A stretch of 63,617 nucleotides of DNA from Pseudoalteromonas sp. S2755. Its GTDB lineage: Bacteria; Pseudomonadota; Gammaproteobacteria; Enterobacterales; Alteromonadaceae. The stretch is taken from NCBI RefSeq assembly GCF_005886535.1, contig NZ_PNDS01000023.1, positions 1 to 63,617 on the forward strand, given 5' to 3'. Position 1 is the stretch's first letter; each line of letters begins with the position of its first letter. This document shows positions 32,932 to 42,338 of this stretch, piece after piece. Both the position numbers and the translations under genes were made by a program. Under the pieces are notes generated by a model. That model saw only the letters and a program-made list of their open reading frames with translations, was not told the DNA's origin and did no database searches.

Positions 32932-33363
32932 ATGATCACTTACCAAACCCACTCCGCAATTCGTACCACTGAGTCCGTTTCAGAGCAGCGAAGCCTTGCC
33001 CAAACTAAACCAGCTAATACCGCTGCGCAGGAGCAAAACTATGTCGCGGCTGCTAACATCGCAACCGAATCATCCCCAGTACTCGATAATAAACCCGACG
33101 AGCCATATAAATATGAAGTGGTGGAGCGTAATCAGTCATTTCTAGAAAAAATGAGAGAAGCGGTAATGTTTAGCCGCTTAGGGGCAAATAAAGAGAAAAT
33201 AGACGAATTAAAAGAGAAAGTGACAGAACTTGAAAAGCTTGCGGCTGAGGGAAAAATTTCACTTGAAGAATTAGAAGAGCGGATGGCTGCCTTACAAGAA
33301 GCGATGAGAGAAGCGGTAACTCAGGAAGAAAACAAAGCGAACAAGGACACGTTAATGAGCTAG
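32932..33363 (+). CDS. Coiled-coil protein of unknown function
   Basis: A 143-residue protein from the ATG at 32932, preceded by AAGGAG; an earlier in-frame start 33 bases upstream lacks this. The first 65 residues are Ala/Thr/Gln-rich and probably disordered. Residues about 75-140 are strongly helical and charged (KEKIDELKEKVTELEKL, EELEERMAALQEAMREAV), a coiled coil. There is no signal peptide or TM. It stands between aroC and folD with its own terminator. I do not recognise a family. Confidence 0.7.
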   Translation: MITYQTHSAIRTTESVSEQRSLAQTKPANTAAQEQNYVAAANIATESSPVLDNKPDEPYKYEVVERNQSFLEKMREAVMFSRLGANKEKIDELKEKVTELEKLAAEGKISLEELEERMAALQEAMREAVTQEENKANKDTLMS

Positions 33364-33379
33364 TGAGGCTTAAAATAGT

Positions 33380-33402
33380 AAAGCCTCAACTGAGGCTTTA
33401 TT
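33380..33402. terminator. Terminator between the coiled-coil gene and folD
   Basis: AAAGCCTCA (33380-33388) and TGAGGCTTT (33391-33399) pair tightly. The tail is only partly T-rich, and the symmetry suggests use by both converging genes. Confidence 0.75.
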
Positions 33403-33423
33403 ATAGCTATAAACGAACAGCGT

Positions 33424-34278
33424 TTAGCTGTGATATTTTTCACACGCTTCTAGCGTATTTTCGATTAAGCTTGCTACGGTCATTGGACCCACACCACCTG
33501 GCACCGGGGTAATAAAGCTCGCGCTCTGTTCTGCGATGTCGTATTGCACGTCACCTACCAGTTTGCCAGATTCTAAGCGATTAATACCTACATCAATAAC
33601 AATCGCGCCTTCTTTAACCCAGTCGCCCGGAATAAACTCTGGTTTGCCTACCGCCACAACCAGAAGATCGGCACGACGCACATGGGTTTCGAGGTCTTGC
33701 GTAAATTTATGGCAAACGGTTGTAGTACAACCAGCAAGTAGCAGCTCTAGTGACATAGGGCGACCAACGATGTTTGAAGCACCAACCACAACAGCATGCA
33801 TGCCTTTATAACGCACACCGGTAGAGTCGAGTAGGGTGATGATCCCTTTTGGCGTACAAGGTCTCAGTGCTGGCATTCTTTGGGCAAGACGGCCTACGTT
33901 ATATGGGTGAAAGCCATCGACGTCTTTGTGAGGATCAATACGCTCTAACACTTTTTCTGCGTCTAGGCCTTCAGGTAGCGGCAATTGTACTAAGATCCCA
34001 TCAACTTCAGGATCTGCATTAAGCTCATCAACAAGCGCAAGTAATTGCTCTTCGCTTGTATCACCTGGTAAGTCGAAAGATTTAGAAACAAATCCGACTT
34101 CTTCACAGGCTTTACGCTTTGAACCAACATAAACTTGGCTCGCAGGATCCTGGCCTACTAATACCACAGCCAAGCCAGGCGCTCTTAGACCTTGCGCTAG
34201 TCTGTCTTGAACTCGTTGTGCAACAGTAGAACGAACTTGTTTCGCGATAGCTTTGCCATCAATGATGTTTGCCGTCAT
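33424..34278 (-). CDS. folD: Methylenetetrahydrofolate dehydrogenase / cyclohydrolase
   Basis: A 284-residue bifunctional enzyme. Conserved elements are [19 protein letters not shown] with the catalytic Lys, [44 protein letters not shown] (NADP-binding) and [15 protein letters not shown] near the end. It interconverts 5,10-methylene-THF and 10-formyl-THF, supplying one-carbon units. It stands as a single minus-strand gene facing away from the tRNA operon, an arrangement seen in related genera. Confidence 0.98.
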   Translation of the reverse strand: MTANIIDGKAIAKQVRSTVAQRVQDRLAQGLRAPGLAVVLVGQDPASQVYVGSKRKACEEVGFVSKSFDLPGDTSEEQLLALVDELNADPEVDGILVQLPLPEGLDAEKVLERIDPHKDVDGFHPYNVGRLAQRMPALRPCTPKGIITLLDSTGVRYKGMHAVVVGASNIVGRPMSLELLLAGCTTTVCHKFTQDLETHVRRADLLVVAVGKPEFIPGDWVKEGAIVIDVGINRLESGKLVGDVQYDIAEQSASFITPVPGGVGPMTVASLIENTLEACEKYHS

Positions 34279-34608
34279 GATTGACCTATATTAAGGGTTA
34301 AAAAACTTGAACGATGATAGAGCCTTTAAATTCTTCCATACAAGCACTTTCATGTATTGATGAAATGATTGCTTAATAAAGATGAAAAATGGGGTCGCTC
34401 TATTTATATGTCCCTTTAGTTATTACAAAGGAGGACATTTGCCCGCTATTTTCTCAAAAAACAGCCAGTCCGCCAAGTTTGCATTGCGTAAAAGCAAAGG
34501 TTTTCATGATCTGTTCTACAAGAAGCGTTCAAAAATTGTTTAAGTCAGCTGTTTTATCAACAATTTGTGGCAAAATTAGGCAGTTGAAACAAAAACTAAA
34601 AAAAATAT
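34279..34608. other. Intergenic region folD / tRNA operon
   Basis: There are 420 bases between folD and the first tRNA. Open frames here are short, Lys-rich and overlap the tRNA promoter, so I call no gene. The end is A/T-rich (about 34585-34608), which could act as an UP element for the tRNA promoter. Confidence 0.5.
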
Positions 34609-34637
34609 TTGACCTACTTCGGGCAAATCACTATTAT
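34609..34637 (+). promoter_or_regulatory. tRNA operon promoter
   Basis: TTGACC (34609-34614) and TATTAT (34632-34637) are 17 bases apart, with a GC-rich discriminator (GCACCCCG) as in stringently controlled stable-RNA promoters and an A-tract upstream. Confidence 0.8.
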
Positions 34638-34698
34638 GCACCCCGTTGCCAACGAGGACTCACCGATAAAAAGGTTCTTAGTTCTCCAAGGTCACAGT

Positions 34699-34775
34699 CG
34701 GCGATTAGCGCAGCTTGGTAGCGCACTTGGTTTGGGTCCAAGGGGTCGCAGGTTCAAATCCTGCATCGCCGACCA
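34699..34775 (+). tRNA. tRNA-Pro (TGG)
   Basis: A 77-base cloverleaf. The acceptor CGGCGAT pairs with ATCGCCG, CCA is encoded, the anticodon loop TTTGGGT carries TGG, and the T arm has GGTTCAAATCC. It is identical to the fourth tRNA of the operon. Confidence 0.97.
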
Positions 34776-34816
34776 CTTTTAAAATAAGAATGTAGCATGA
34801 AGATGTTTACGAGTTT

Positions 34817-34893
<77 letters not shown>

Positions 34894-34916
34894 TCTTATT
34901 TTAATCCACATGTAGT

Positions 34917-34993
34917 GGCGGCTGTAGCTCAGTTGGTAGAGCCCTGGATTGTGATTCCGGTTGTCGTGGGTTCAAGTCCCATCAGTCGCCCCA
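34917..34993 (+). tRNA. tRNA-His (GTG)
   Basis: The cloverleaf has the extra G-1 opposite C73 typical of tRNA-His, acceptor GCGGCTG pairing with CAGTCGC, anticodon GTG in TTGTGAT, and encoded CCA. Confidence 0.97.
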
Positions 34994-35012
34994 TCTACAT
35001 GCCAAAATTATT

Positions 35013-35089
35013 CGGCGATTAGCGCAGCTTGGTAGCGCACTTGGTTTGGGTCCAAGGGGTCGCAGGTTCAAATCCTGCATCGCCGACCA
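35013..35089 (+). tRNA. tRNA-Pro (TGG), second copy
   Basis: The 77 bases are identical to the first tRNA-Pro at 34699-34775, including the encoded CCA. It is the last gene of the Pro-Arg-His-Pro operon. Confidence 0.97.
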
Positions 35090-35174
35090 CTTTCCCTCTA
35101 GTATCTCAGTCATTTATTTCAAATTTACTAACTTTTAATCAATTAGCACCAATATGCCTAATTATTTAACCTGA

Positions 35175-35206
35175 TTGCTCGACTCCGTCGTTGAATAGGT
35201 TATAAT
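35175..35206 (+). promoter_or_regulatory. Candidate tig promoter
   Basis: A perfect TATAAT lies at 35201-35206 with weak -35 candidates upstream (CTCGAC at 35178-35183, or TTGCTC at 35175-35180). The leader to the tig ATG would be about 150 bases and contains a small TGCCC-GTA-GGGCA hairpin. Confidence 0.5.
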
Positions 35207-35365
35207 GCCGCGTCTATTAATTAACGTAGTGCCCGTAGGGCAGGCAACAAGCGTCACATGCAACGGAGAGTTTGGCAATTTAGCTGAAGGCCCATAAAAG
35301 CATGATGGTTGTCTTGTTAGTAAGGAAGGCGCTTTGTCGCCCAAAAATGAAGATTGAGGTAAATC

Positions 35366-36670
35366 ATGCAAGTTTCTGTTGAGACGACTCAAGGCCTTGA
35401 GCGCCGTCTGACCATCACCGTTCCTGCAGAGAACGTTGAGACTGAAGTTAAAAAACGCCTACAACAACTGTCAAGAACACAGCGTATCGATGGCTTCCGC
35501 CCTGGTAAAGTTCCGGTGTCAATCATCACTAAGCGTTACGGCGCGGCTGTACGTCAAGAAGTTGCTGGCGATCTGATGCAGCGTAACTACATCGAAGCAA
35601 TCATTGCTGAGAAAATCAACCCTGCAGGCGCACCATCTTTTGCTCCTAAGTCACTAGAAGCTGGTAAAGATCTAGAATTCGATGCAACTTTTGAAGTATA
35701 CCCAGAAGTTGAACTTAAAGATCTAGACAAAATCACAGTTGAGAAGCCTGCGGTTTCTGTAACTGATGAAGATCTAGCGAACATGCTTGAAACGCTTCGT
35801 AAGCAACACGCTTCTTGGACCGAAAGCGATGCAGCTGCTGGTGAAAAAGACCGTGTAACAGTTGACTTCGTTGGTACAATCGACGGTGAAGAGTTCGAAG
35901 GTGGTAAAGCTGAAGACTTCCCTCTAGAGCTTGGTCAAGGTCGTATGATCCCAGGCTTCGAAGACGGTATCGTTGGCAAAAAAGCAGGTGAAGAAGTTGT
36001 TTCTGACGTAACTTTCCCTGAAGATTACCACGCTGAAAACCTAAAAGGTAAAGCGGCTCAATTCACTATCACTGTGAAGAAAGTTGAAGTTCAAGAGCTT
36101 CCTGAACTAACTGACGAGTTCGCAACTAAGTTTGGTGTTGCTGAAGGCGGTGTTGACGCACTTAAAGAAGAAGTTAAGAAGAACATGGAGCGTGAGCTAA
36201 ACCAAGCGGTTAAAGCTAACGTGAAAGATCAAGCGATCAAAGGTCTTCTAGAGACTAACGAAGTTGAAGTGCCAAAAGCACTAATCGACCAAGAAATCGA
36301 CGCTCTTCGTCAACAAGCGGCACAACGTTTTGGCGGCAACGCACAAAACATGCCTGAGCTACCTGCAGAGCTATTCCACGAGCAAGCAGTAACACGTGTG
36401 AAAACTGGCCTATTACTGGGTGAAGTGATCAAAGCAAACGACATCAAAGCAGATGAAGGCAAAGTGGCTGAATTAATCGACACAGTTGCTTCTGCATACG
36501 AAGATCCAAGTGAAGTAGTTGCATACTACAAAGCAAACGATCAACTAATGCAGCAAATGCGCAATGTTGCGATGGAAGAGCTAGCTGTTGAAGCTGTACT
36601 TGCTGCTGCATCTGTTTCTGATGTTGAAAAGTCATTCGACGACATCATGAATCCACAGGCTGATCAATAA
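35366..36670 (+). CDS. tig: Trigger factor
   Basis: A 434-residue ribosome-associated chaperone and prolyl isomerase. The N-terminal ribosome-binding signature GFRPGKVP is at residues 43-50. An FKBP-type PPIase domain (about 155-240) contains [15 protein letters not shown] and [14 protein letters not shown]. The long helical C-terminal region follows. It meets nascent chains at the exit tunnel. It heads the tig-clpP-clpX-lon-hupB-ppiD quality-control block, with its own terminator. Codon use is strongly biased, as for a highly expressed gene. Confidence 0.98.
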   Translation: MQVSVETTQGLERRLTITVPAENVETEVKKRLQQLSRTQRIDGFRPGKVPVSIITKRYGAAVRQEVAGDLMQRNYIEAIIAEKINPAGAPSFAPKSLEAGKDLEFDATFEVYPEVELKDLDKITVEKPAVSVTDEDLANMLETLRKQHASWTESDAAAGEKDRVTVDFVGTIDGEEFEGGKAEDFPLELGQGRMIPGFEDGIVGKKAGEEVVSDVTFPEDYHAENLKGKAAQFTITVKKVEVQELPELTDEFATKFGVAEGGVDALKEEVKKNMERELNQAVKANVKDQAIKGLLETNEVEVPKALIDQEIDALRQQAAQRFGGNAQNMPELPAELFHEQAVTRVKTGLLLGEVIKANDIKADEGKVAELIDTVASAYEDPSEVVAYYKANDQLMQQMRNVAMEELAVEAVLAAASVSDVEKSFDDIMNPQADQ

Positions 36671-36711
36671 GTCTTTGAAGAAATCATTGACTTACAGCTA
36701 AGCTGAAGTTT

Positions 36712-36759
36712 AAATGGCTCGAGTTACTCTAATAGAGAATTCGGGCCATTTTTGTTTTT
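36712..36759 (+). terminator. tig terminator
   Basis: AAATGGC (36712-36718) pairs with GCCATTT (36745-36751), with inner CTCT...AGAG pairing, followed by TTTGTTTTT. The remaining ~240 bases to clpP hold no gene that I can see. Confidence 0.8.
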
Positions 36760-37002
36760 AAGCCTTGATATTGAAGCATTAAGTACTTATATCTTGAGGC
36801 ATGGCTTATTTTATTAGCTATACTTATTTTACGAGTCAGATTTCGTTGAGTATTACTGATACAGTTATATCTACTCGTTTCAATTCGCTCAAAAAAGTAT
36901 TAGCCTAAACACCGATCACAGAATGTTTTTATGGGCCGCGCTAAGTCCAATAAAGTTGCTGCGAATAGGCAATAGATTCTGTGCTAATAAGGAATAAAAA
37001 AC

Positions 37003-37620
37003 ATGAATGATGGTATGATCGATCCAATCAATGCGTTAGTACCTATGGTCGTGGAGCAAACGGCTAAAGGCGAGCGTTCTTACGATATTTACTCACGACT
37101 GTTAAAAGACCGTATTATTTTCTTAACTGGTCAAGTCGAAGACCATATGGCCAATCTAATTGTGGCGCAGATGCTGTTCTTGGAATCAGAAAGCCCTGAC
37201 AAAGATATATTCCTATATATCAACTCGCCGGGTGGTTCTGTGACTGCTGGGATGTCAATCTACGACACGATGAATTTTATCAAGCCTGACGTTAGTACGG
37301 TTTGTGTTGGTCAAGCTGCGAGTATGGGGGCATTTTTGCTATCTGGCGGTGCTAAAGGTAAACGTTATTGCTTACCTAATTCTCGTGTGATGATCCACCA
37401 ACCTTTAGGTGGTTTCCAAGGTCAGGCTTCTGATTTTGAAATTCATGCCCGTGAAATTTTGGCGATCAAAGAGAAATTGAATCGCTTAATGGCGGAACAT
37501 ACCGGTCAGCCTTACGATGTGGTTGCGCATGACACAGATCGAGACAACTTTATGACTGCAGATCAAGCGTTAGAATATGGCCTGATTGATGCGGTTCACT
37601 CTCGTCGAGAGCTTAAGTGA
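37003..37620 (+). CDS. clpP: ATP-dependent Clp protease proteolytic subunit
   Basis: A 205-residue serine peptidase. The catalytic triad is Ser107 (GQAASMGAF), His132 (VMIHQPLGG) and Asp181 (DTDRDNF). It forms the double heptamer that degrades proteins unfolded by ClpX or ClpA. The N-terminus [19 protein letters not shown] includes the propeptide. It is followed 122 bases later by clpX, with a GCCGATGAA/TTCATCGGC hairpin (37631-37653) between them that lacks a clear T-run and may be an attenuator or processing site. Confidence 0.98.
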   Translation: MNDGMIDPINALVPMVVEQTAKGERSYDIYSRLLKDRIIFLTGQVEDHMANLIVAQMLFLESESPDKDIFLYINSPGGSVTAGMSIYDTMNFIKPDVSTVCVGQAASMGAFLLSGGAKGKRYCLPNSRVMIHQPLGGFQGQASDFEIHAREILAIKEKLNRLMAEHTGQPYDVVAHDTDRDNFMTADQALEYGLIDAVHSRRELK

Positions 37621-37742
37621 TTATGAATTAGCCGATGAATTGAATTCATCGGCTTCTACTGTGCCAAAGCTAATTTTCTTTGGTATAGTTAAAAGAAATA
37701 CGATGTTATCTAGAGATAACAGCAATTGAATGAGGTAGCTGA

Positions 37743-39026
37743 ATGTCAGACACTCCAACAGACGGCGATAAGAATAGTAAGCTACTCTACTGCTCATTTT
37801 GCGGTAAGAGCCAGCATGAAGTTCGTAAGTTAATTGCCGGTCCATCTGTCTATATATGTGACGAGTGCGTTGAACTTTGTAACGATATTATTAGGGAAGA
37901 AATCAAAGATATTGCGCCTAAGCATGACGCGTCTGATAAATTACCTGTGCCAAAAGAGATCAGAAATCACTTAGACGACTATGTGATAGGGCAAGACCAC
38001 GCTAAAAAAGTCTTGTCTGTTGCGGTTTATAATCATTATAAGCGCCTGCGCAATCAAGGCGGTAAAGGTGATGTAGAACTTGGCAAAAGTAATATTCTAC
38101 TAATTGGTCCAACGGGTAGTGGTAAAACCCTTCTTGCAGAAACGCTTGCACGTTTACTTGACGTTCCTTTCACAATGGCAGATGCGACGACATTAACCGA
38201 AGCTGGTTATGTGGGTGAAGATGTTGAAAACATCATTCAAAAGCTTCTGCAAAAATGTGATTACGACGTTGAGAAAGCACAGCGTGGTATTGTTTACATT
38301 GATGAAATCGACAAAATTTCAAGAAAATCTGACAACCCATCAATTACCCGTGATGTGTCAGGTGAAGGTGTACAACAAGCTCTACTAAAACTGATTGAAG
38401 GCACGGTTGCATCTGTTCCACCACAAGGTGGTAGAAAGCACCCGCAACAAGAATTTTTACAAGTAGATACTTCTAAGATCTTGTTTATCTGTGGTGGTGC
38501 GTTTGCAGGCCTAGACAAAGTCATCGAGCAGCGCAGTACAAAAAATACTGGAATTGGCTTTGGTGCTGAAGTTAAATCTAAAGACTCTGAGCGCTCATTA
38601 AGCGAGACGTTTAAAGACGTAGAGCCTGAAGATTTAGTTAAGTACGGCTTAATACCTGAATTTATTGGTCGTTTGCCTGTAGTTGCGACTTTAACTGAAC
38701 TAGACGAAGAAGCACTAATTGAAATCCTAAATGAGCCGAAGAATGCACTCACTAAGCAATACGCGGCACTATTTAAGATGGAAGGTGTTGACCTTGAGTT
38801 CCGTGAAGATGCGTTACGAGCGATTGCTCATAAAGCGATGGAGCGTAAAACAGGTGCCCGTGGTCTGCGTTCGATTGTCGAAGGCGTATTGCTTGATACT
38901 ATGTATGAGCTTCCTTCATTAGAAGAAGTGAGTAAAGTCGTCATTGATGAAACGGTGATCAAAGGCGAATCAGACCCAATTATGATTTACGAAAATAATG
39001 GTAAAGAAAAAGCTGCGTCTGAATAG
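37743..39026 (+). CDS. clpX: ATP-dependent Clp protease ATP-binding subunit ClpX
   Basis: A 427-residue AAA+ unfoldase. The zinc-binding domain has Cys17, Cys20, Cys39 and Cys42 ([16 protein letters not shown]). Walker A is GPTGSGKT (122-129), Walker B VYIDEIDK, and the ClpP-docking IGF loop is in TGIGFGAEV. The sensor-2 arginine is in [12 protein letters not shown]. It recognises tagged substrates and feeds them to ClpP. It is followed by a strong terminator, separating it from lon. Confidence 0.98.
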   Translation: MSDTPTDGDKNSKLLYCSFCGKSQHEVRKLIAGPSVYICDECVELCNDIIREEIKDIAPKHDASDKLPVPKEIRNHLDDYVIGQDHAKKVLSVAVYNHYKRLRNQGGKGDVELGKSNILLIGPTGSGKTLLAETLARLLDVPFTMADATTLTEAGYVGEDVENIIQKLLQKCDYDVEKAQRGIVYIDEIDKISRKSDNPSITRDVSGEGVQQALLKLIEGTVASVPPQGGRKHPQQEFLQVDTSKILFICGGAFAGLDKVIEQRSTKNTGIGFGAEVKSKDSERSLSETFKDVEPEDLVKYGLIPEFIGRLPVVATLTELDEEALIEILNEPKNALTKQYAALFKMEGVDLEFREDALRAIAHKAMERKTGARGLRSIVEGVLLDTMYELPSLEEVSKVVIDETVIKGESDPIMIYENNGKEKAASE

Positions 39027-39043
39027 CTCAGTATGAGATTAAA

Positions 39044-39069
39044 AAAAGGAGCCTAGCGCTCCTTTTTAT
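39044..39069 (+). terminator. clpX terminator
   Basis: GGAGC (39048-39052) and GCTCC (39058-39062) form a hairpin with A-rich and T-rich flanks ending in TTTTT. Confidence 0.85.
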
Positions 39070-39246
39070 TTCTTAGTCCACATCAGATAGAAGCCAATAT
39101 AGTCAAATAGCTATAACGATAAAGGGCAATAGCGAGACAAGTTTTAGGGGGAATTTTTTATACATTCCACCACGATAAATTGAGTGTCAAAACTAAGCTT
39201 TTTATCCGTTAAATTGATCTCTACTTGATGCGGATTACTATAAACT

Positions 39247-39275
39247 ATTGAACTTTATCTGCGTTATCCCCATAT
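39247..39275 (+). promoter_or_regulatory. sigma32 (heat-shock) promoter of lon
   Basis: ATTGAA (39247-39252) and CCCCATAT (39268-39275) are separated by 15 bases, matching the RpoH pattern CTTGAA-N(13-15)-CCCCATNT except for one base of the -35. It lies about 45 bases before lon, a known heat-shock gene in related bacteria. Confidence 0.85.
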
Positions 39276-39318
39276 AGCTCAGTATTCCCAAAATTAATTG
39301 AAGTGCGAAGAGAACATA

Positions 39319-41676
39319 ATGACGCTTGAAAGAACGGATCGAGTAGAAATTCCAGTGCTAGCGCTACGCGATGTAGTGGTGTATCCGCATATGGTGATCC
39401 CGCTGTTTGTAGGCCGAGAAAAATCAATAAAATGCCTAGAAGCTGCGATGGACAATGACAAGCAAATCTTTTTAGTTGCGCAAAAAGACGCCTCAGTTGA
39501 TGACCCAAGCACTGATGATGTCTATCAGACTGGTACCATTGCAACGGTATTACAGTTACTCAAACTACCTGATGGCACAGTGAAAGTGCTGGTTGAAGGT
39601 ACTCAACGCGCAAAAATAGATGAGTTTCTAATTACAGACGAATATTTCTTGGCGCAAGCTCAGTATATTCCATCTCAGGATGTGGATGAGCAAGAGCAAG
39701 ACATATTGGTTCGCAGCGCAATAAGCCAGTTCGAAGGCTATGTGAAGTTGAATAAAAAGATTCCACCAGAGGTACTAACTTCGGTGTCGGGTATCGATGA
39801 AGCTGCACGCTTAGCGGATACGATGGCTGCTCATATGCCAATTAAAGTACCTGAAAAACAAAAGGTGCTAGAAATTAACGATGTGACCGAGCGTCTCGAA
39901 TATTTGATGGCGTTGATGGAAGGCGAGATTGACCTACTTCAAGTAGAGAAAAAGATCCGCTCACGCGTTAAAAAGCAAATGGAGAAATCCCAGCGTGAGT
40001 ACTATCTGAATGAGCAAATGAAAGCAATTCAGAAAGAGCTTGGTGAGTTGGATGATGTACCTGACGAATTTGAAGCTCTGAAAAAGCGTATTAGCGAAGC
40101 GAATATGCCGCAGGAAGCGGAAGAAAAAGCGCTTTCAGAGCTTAACAAACTTAAAATGATGTCACCTATGTCTGCGGAAGCGACGGTTGTACGCTCGTAC
40201 ATTGAGACGATGATCAACGTACCTTGGAAAAAGCGCTCAAAGGTGAAAAAAGACCTAGCTGGTGCACAAAAAATACTCGATGCCGATCATTATGGCCTTG
40301 AGAAAGTGAAAGACCGCATTATCGAATATCTAGCGGTACAGCAGCGCACCAATAAGCTTAAAGGCCCTATCTTATGTTTAGTCGGTCCTCCAGGCGTTGG
40401 TAAAACCAGTTTAGGTCAATCTATCGCGCGTTCTACTGGCCGTAAGTACGTACGTATGGCGCTCGGTGGCGTGCGCGACGAAGCTGAAATTCGCGGGCAC
40501 AGACGAACTTATATTGGCTCAATGCCGGGTAAACTGATCCAAAGCATGTCGAAAGTTGGCGTAAAGAACCCACTTTTCTTGTTGGATGAAATCGATAAGA
40601 TGTCATCGGATATGCGCGGCGATCCTGCATCTGCTCTACTAGAAGTGTTAGACCCAGAGCAAAATAGCAACTTTGCAGACCACTATTTAGAAGTGGACTA
40701 CGATCTGTCTGATGTGATGTTTGTTGCGACTTCTAATAGCTTTAACATTCCAGGTCCATTATTAGACCGTATGGAAGTCATTCGTCTTTCTGGTTACACC
40801 GAGGACGAAAAACTAAATATTGCCAAGCAGCACTTAATTCCAAAGCAAGTGAAACGCAATGGATTGAAAGAGTCTGAAATCAATATAGAAGACAGCGCGA
40901 TCATTGGTATTATCCGTTATTACACGCGTGAAGCGGGTGTACGTAATCTAGAGCGCGAAGTATCTAAGTTGTGCCGAAAAGCAGTTAAGAACATCTTGCT
41001 AGATAAAAATGTTAAGCAAGTTGTGATTAACCAAGAAAATCTTGAAGACTTCTTAGGTGTACAACGTCACGATTATGGCAAGGCGGAAGACGGCGATAGA
41101 GTTGGTCAAGTTACTGGTCTTGCATGGACGGAAGTAGGGGGTGACTTACTCACTATTGAATGTGCGGCAGTACCAGGTAAAGGCAAACTTACTTACACTG
41201 GCTCGTTGGGCGATGTGATGCAAGAGTCAATTCAGGCGGCAATGACCGTGGTGCGCAACCGTGCCGACAAACTACGCATAAATGATGATTTCTACGAAAA
41301 ACGTGATATTCATGTTCATGTTCCTGAAGGTGCAACACCGAAAGACGGCCCGAGCGCCGGTATTGCGATGGTAACAGGCTTAGTATCAAGCCTTACTGGC
41401 AATCCAGTACGTGCAGATGTTGCGATGACAGGTGAAATTACCTTGCGTGGTGAAGTTCTGCCTATCGGTGGTCTGAAAGAGAAATTATTGGCAGCACACC
41501 GTGGTGGAATTAAACGAGTTTTAATACCGAAAAAGAACGAGCGTGACTTAAAAGAAATTCCTGACAATGTTCTTGAAGGGCTTGATATTCATGCGGTGTC
41601 ATGGATTGATGAGGTATTATCACTGGCGTTAGCGCACCCAATAGACAGTTTTAGTGTGGAATCGCAAAAAAACTAA
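39319..41676 (+). CDS. lon: ATP-dependent protease Lon
   Basis: A 785-residue protease, starting at the ATG at 39319 ([19 protein letters not shown]), which aligns with the E. coli start; an ATG seven codons earlier is less likely. Domains are the N-terminal substrate domain (to about 310), the AAA+ module with Walker [10 protein letters not shown] and Walker B FLLDEIDK, and the C-terminal protease with catalytic Ser679 ([10 protein letters not shown]) and Lys in GGLKEKLL. It degrades misfolded and regulatory proteins. It has its own heat-shock promoter. Confidence 0.98.
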   Translation: MTLERTDRVEIPVLALRDVVVYPHMVIPLFVGREKSIKCLEAAMDNDKQIFLVAQKDASVDDPSTDDVYQTGTIATVLQLLKLPDGTVKVLVEGTQRAKIDEFLITDEYFLAQAQYIPSQDVDEQEQDILVRSAISQFEGYVKLNKKIPPEVLTSVSGIDEAARLADTMAAHMPIKVPEKQKVLEINDVTERLEYLMALMEGEIDLLQVEKKIRSRVKKQMEKSQREYYLNEQMKAIQKELGELDDVPDEFEALKKRISEANMPQEAEEKALSELNKLKMMSPMSAEATVVRSYIETMINVPWKKRSKVKKDLAGAQKILDADHYGLEKVKDRIIEYLAVQQRTNKLKGPILCLVGPPGVGKTSLGQSIARSTGRKYVRMALGGVRDEAEIRGHRRTYIGSMPGKLIQSMSKVGVKNPLFLLDEIDKMSSDMRGDPASALLEVLDPEQNSNFADHYLEVDYDLSDVMFVATSNSFNIPGPLLDRMEVIRLSGYTEDEKLNIAKQHLIPKQVKRNGLKESEINIEDSAIIGIIRYYTREAGVRNLEREVSKLCRKAVKNILLDKNVKQVVINQENLEDFLGVQRHDYGKAEDGDRVGQVTGLAWTEVGGDLLTIECAAVPGKGKLTYTGSLGDVMQESIQAAMTVVRNRADKLRINDDFYEKRDIHVHVPEGATPKDGPSAGIAMVTGLVSSLTGNPVRADVAMTGEITLRGEVLPIGGLKEKLLAAHRGGIKRVLIPKKNERDLKEIPDNVLEGLDIHAVSWIDEVLSLALAHPIDSFSVESQKN

Positions 41677-41892
41677 GAAAAAAGCCAAAAAATTGAGTGA
41701 AAAGGCTTTTCAAATCTAAAAGGTGTGTTAAGTTAGGCACTGTATTTAAGCCTACTGGTTCGGAAGCCCCGTAATCACTAGGCTTGAGAAAGATTTCGAG
41801 AATTAGAGAGTCGCTGTGATGTCTCTAAATGAATAGCAAAAGTTACCAGTAAGAAGTAACTTTTGACAATAACTATGGAAGAGGATGATATT

Positions 41893-42165
41893 GTGAATAA
41901 ATCTCAATTAATCGATCAAATCGCAGCTGATGCTGACATTTCTAAAGCGGCTGCTGGTCGTGCGCTAGATTCATTCATTGAGTCTGTAACGGGTGCACTA
42001 AAAGACGGTGACTCTGTTGCACTTGTAGGTTTTGGTACTTTCTCAGTGCGCGAGCGTGCTGCACGTTCTGGTCGTAACCCACAAACTGGTGAGACTATTC
42101 AAATCGCAGCAGCTAACATCCCATCTTTCAAAGCGGGTAAAGCGCTTAAAGACGCAGTAAACTAA
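41893..42165 (+). CDS. hupB: DNA-binding protein HU-beta
   Basis: A 90-residue histone-like protein, the exact family length from the GTG start at 41893 ([22 protein letters not shown]). The DNA-binding arm contains [23 protein letters not shown]. It bends and compacts the nucleoid as homo- or heterodimer. It is the usual downstream neighbour of lon, with 216 bases between. A hairpin pair AAAAGCC/GGCTTTT at about 41684-41711 may end lon. It has its own terminator. Confidence 0.97.
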   Translation: MNKSQLIDQIAADADISKAAAGRALDSFIESVTGALKDGDSVALVGFGTFSVRERAARSGRNPQTGETIQIAAANIPSFKAGKALKDAVN

Positions 42166-42218
42166 TTCAATTTGAATTAGGCGGTGCAGAGTCATCGCGA
42201 ACTGCTTCAAGATAAAAG

Positions 42219-42246
42219 GCGTATCTGCTAAGATACGCTTTTTTTA
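42219..42246 (+). terminator. hupB terminator
   Basis: GCGTATCT and AGATACGC pair around GCTA, followed by a run of eight T. Confidence 0.93.
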
Positions 42247-42338
42247 TACCATCACTAATCTGATTGGTGTAATGCTTAACCCAAATCTAGCAAACACAAA
42301 GTGCTTTGGTGCTTTGACTTAGATAAGAGAAACAATAA

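Noticed and set aside
34389..34721. 110-codon frame upstream of the tRNA operon
   Set aside because: It runs through the tRNA promoter and into the first tRNA; composition is not protein-like.
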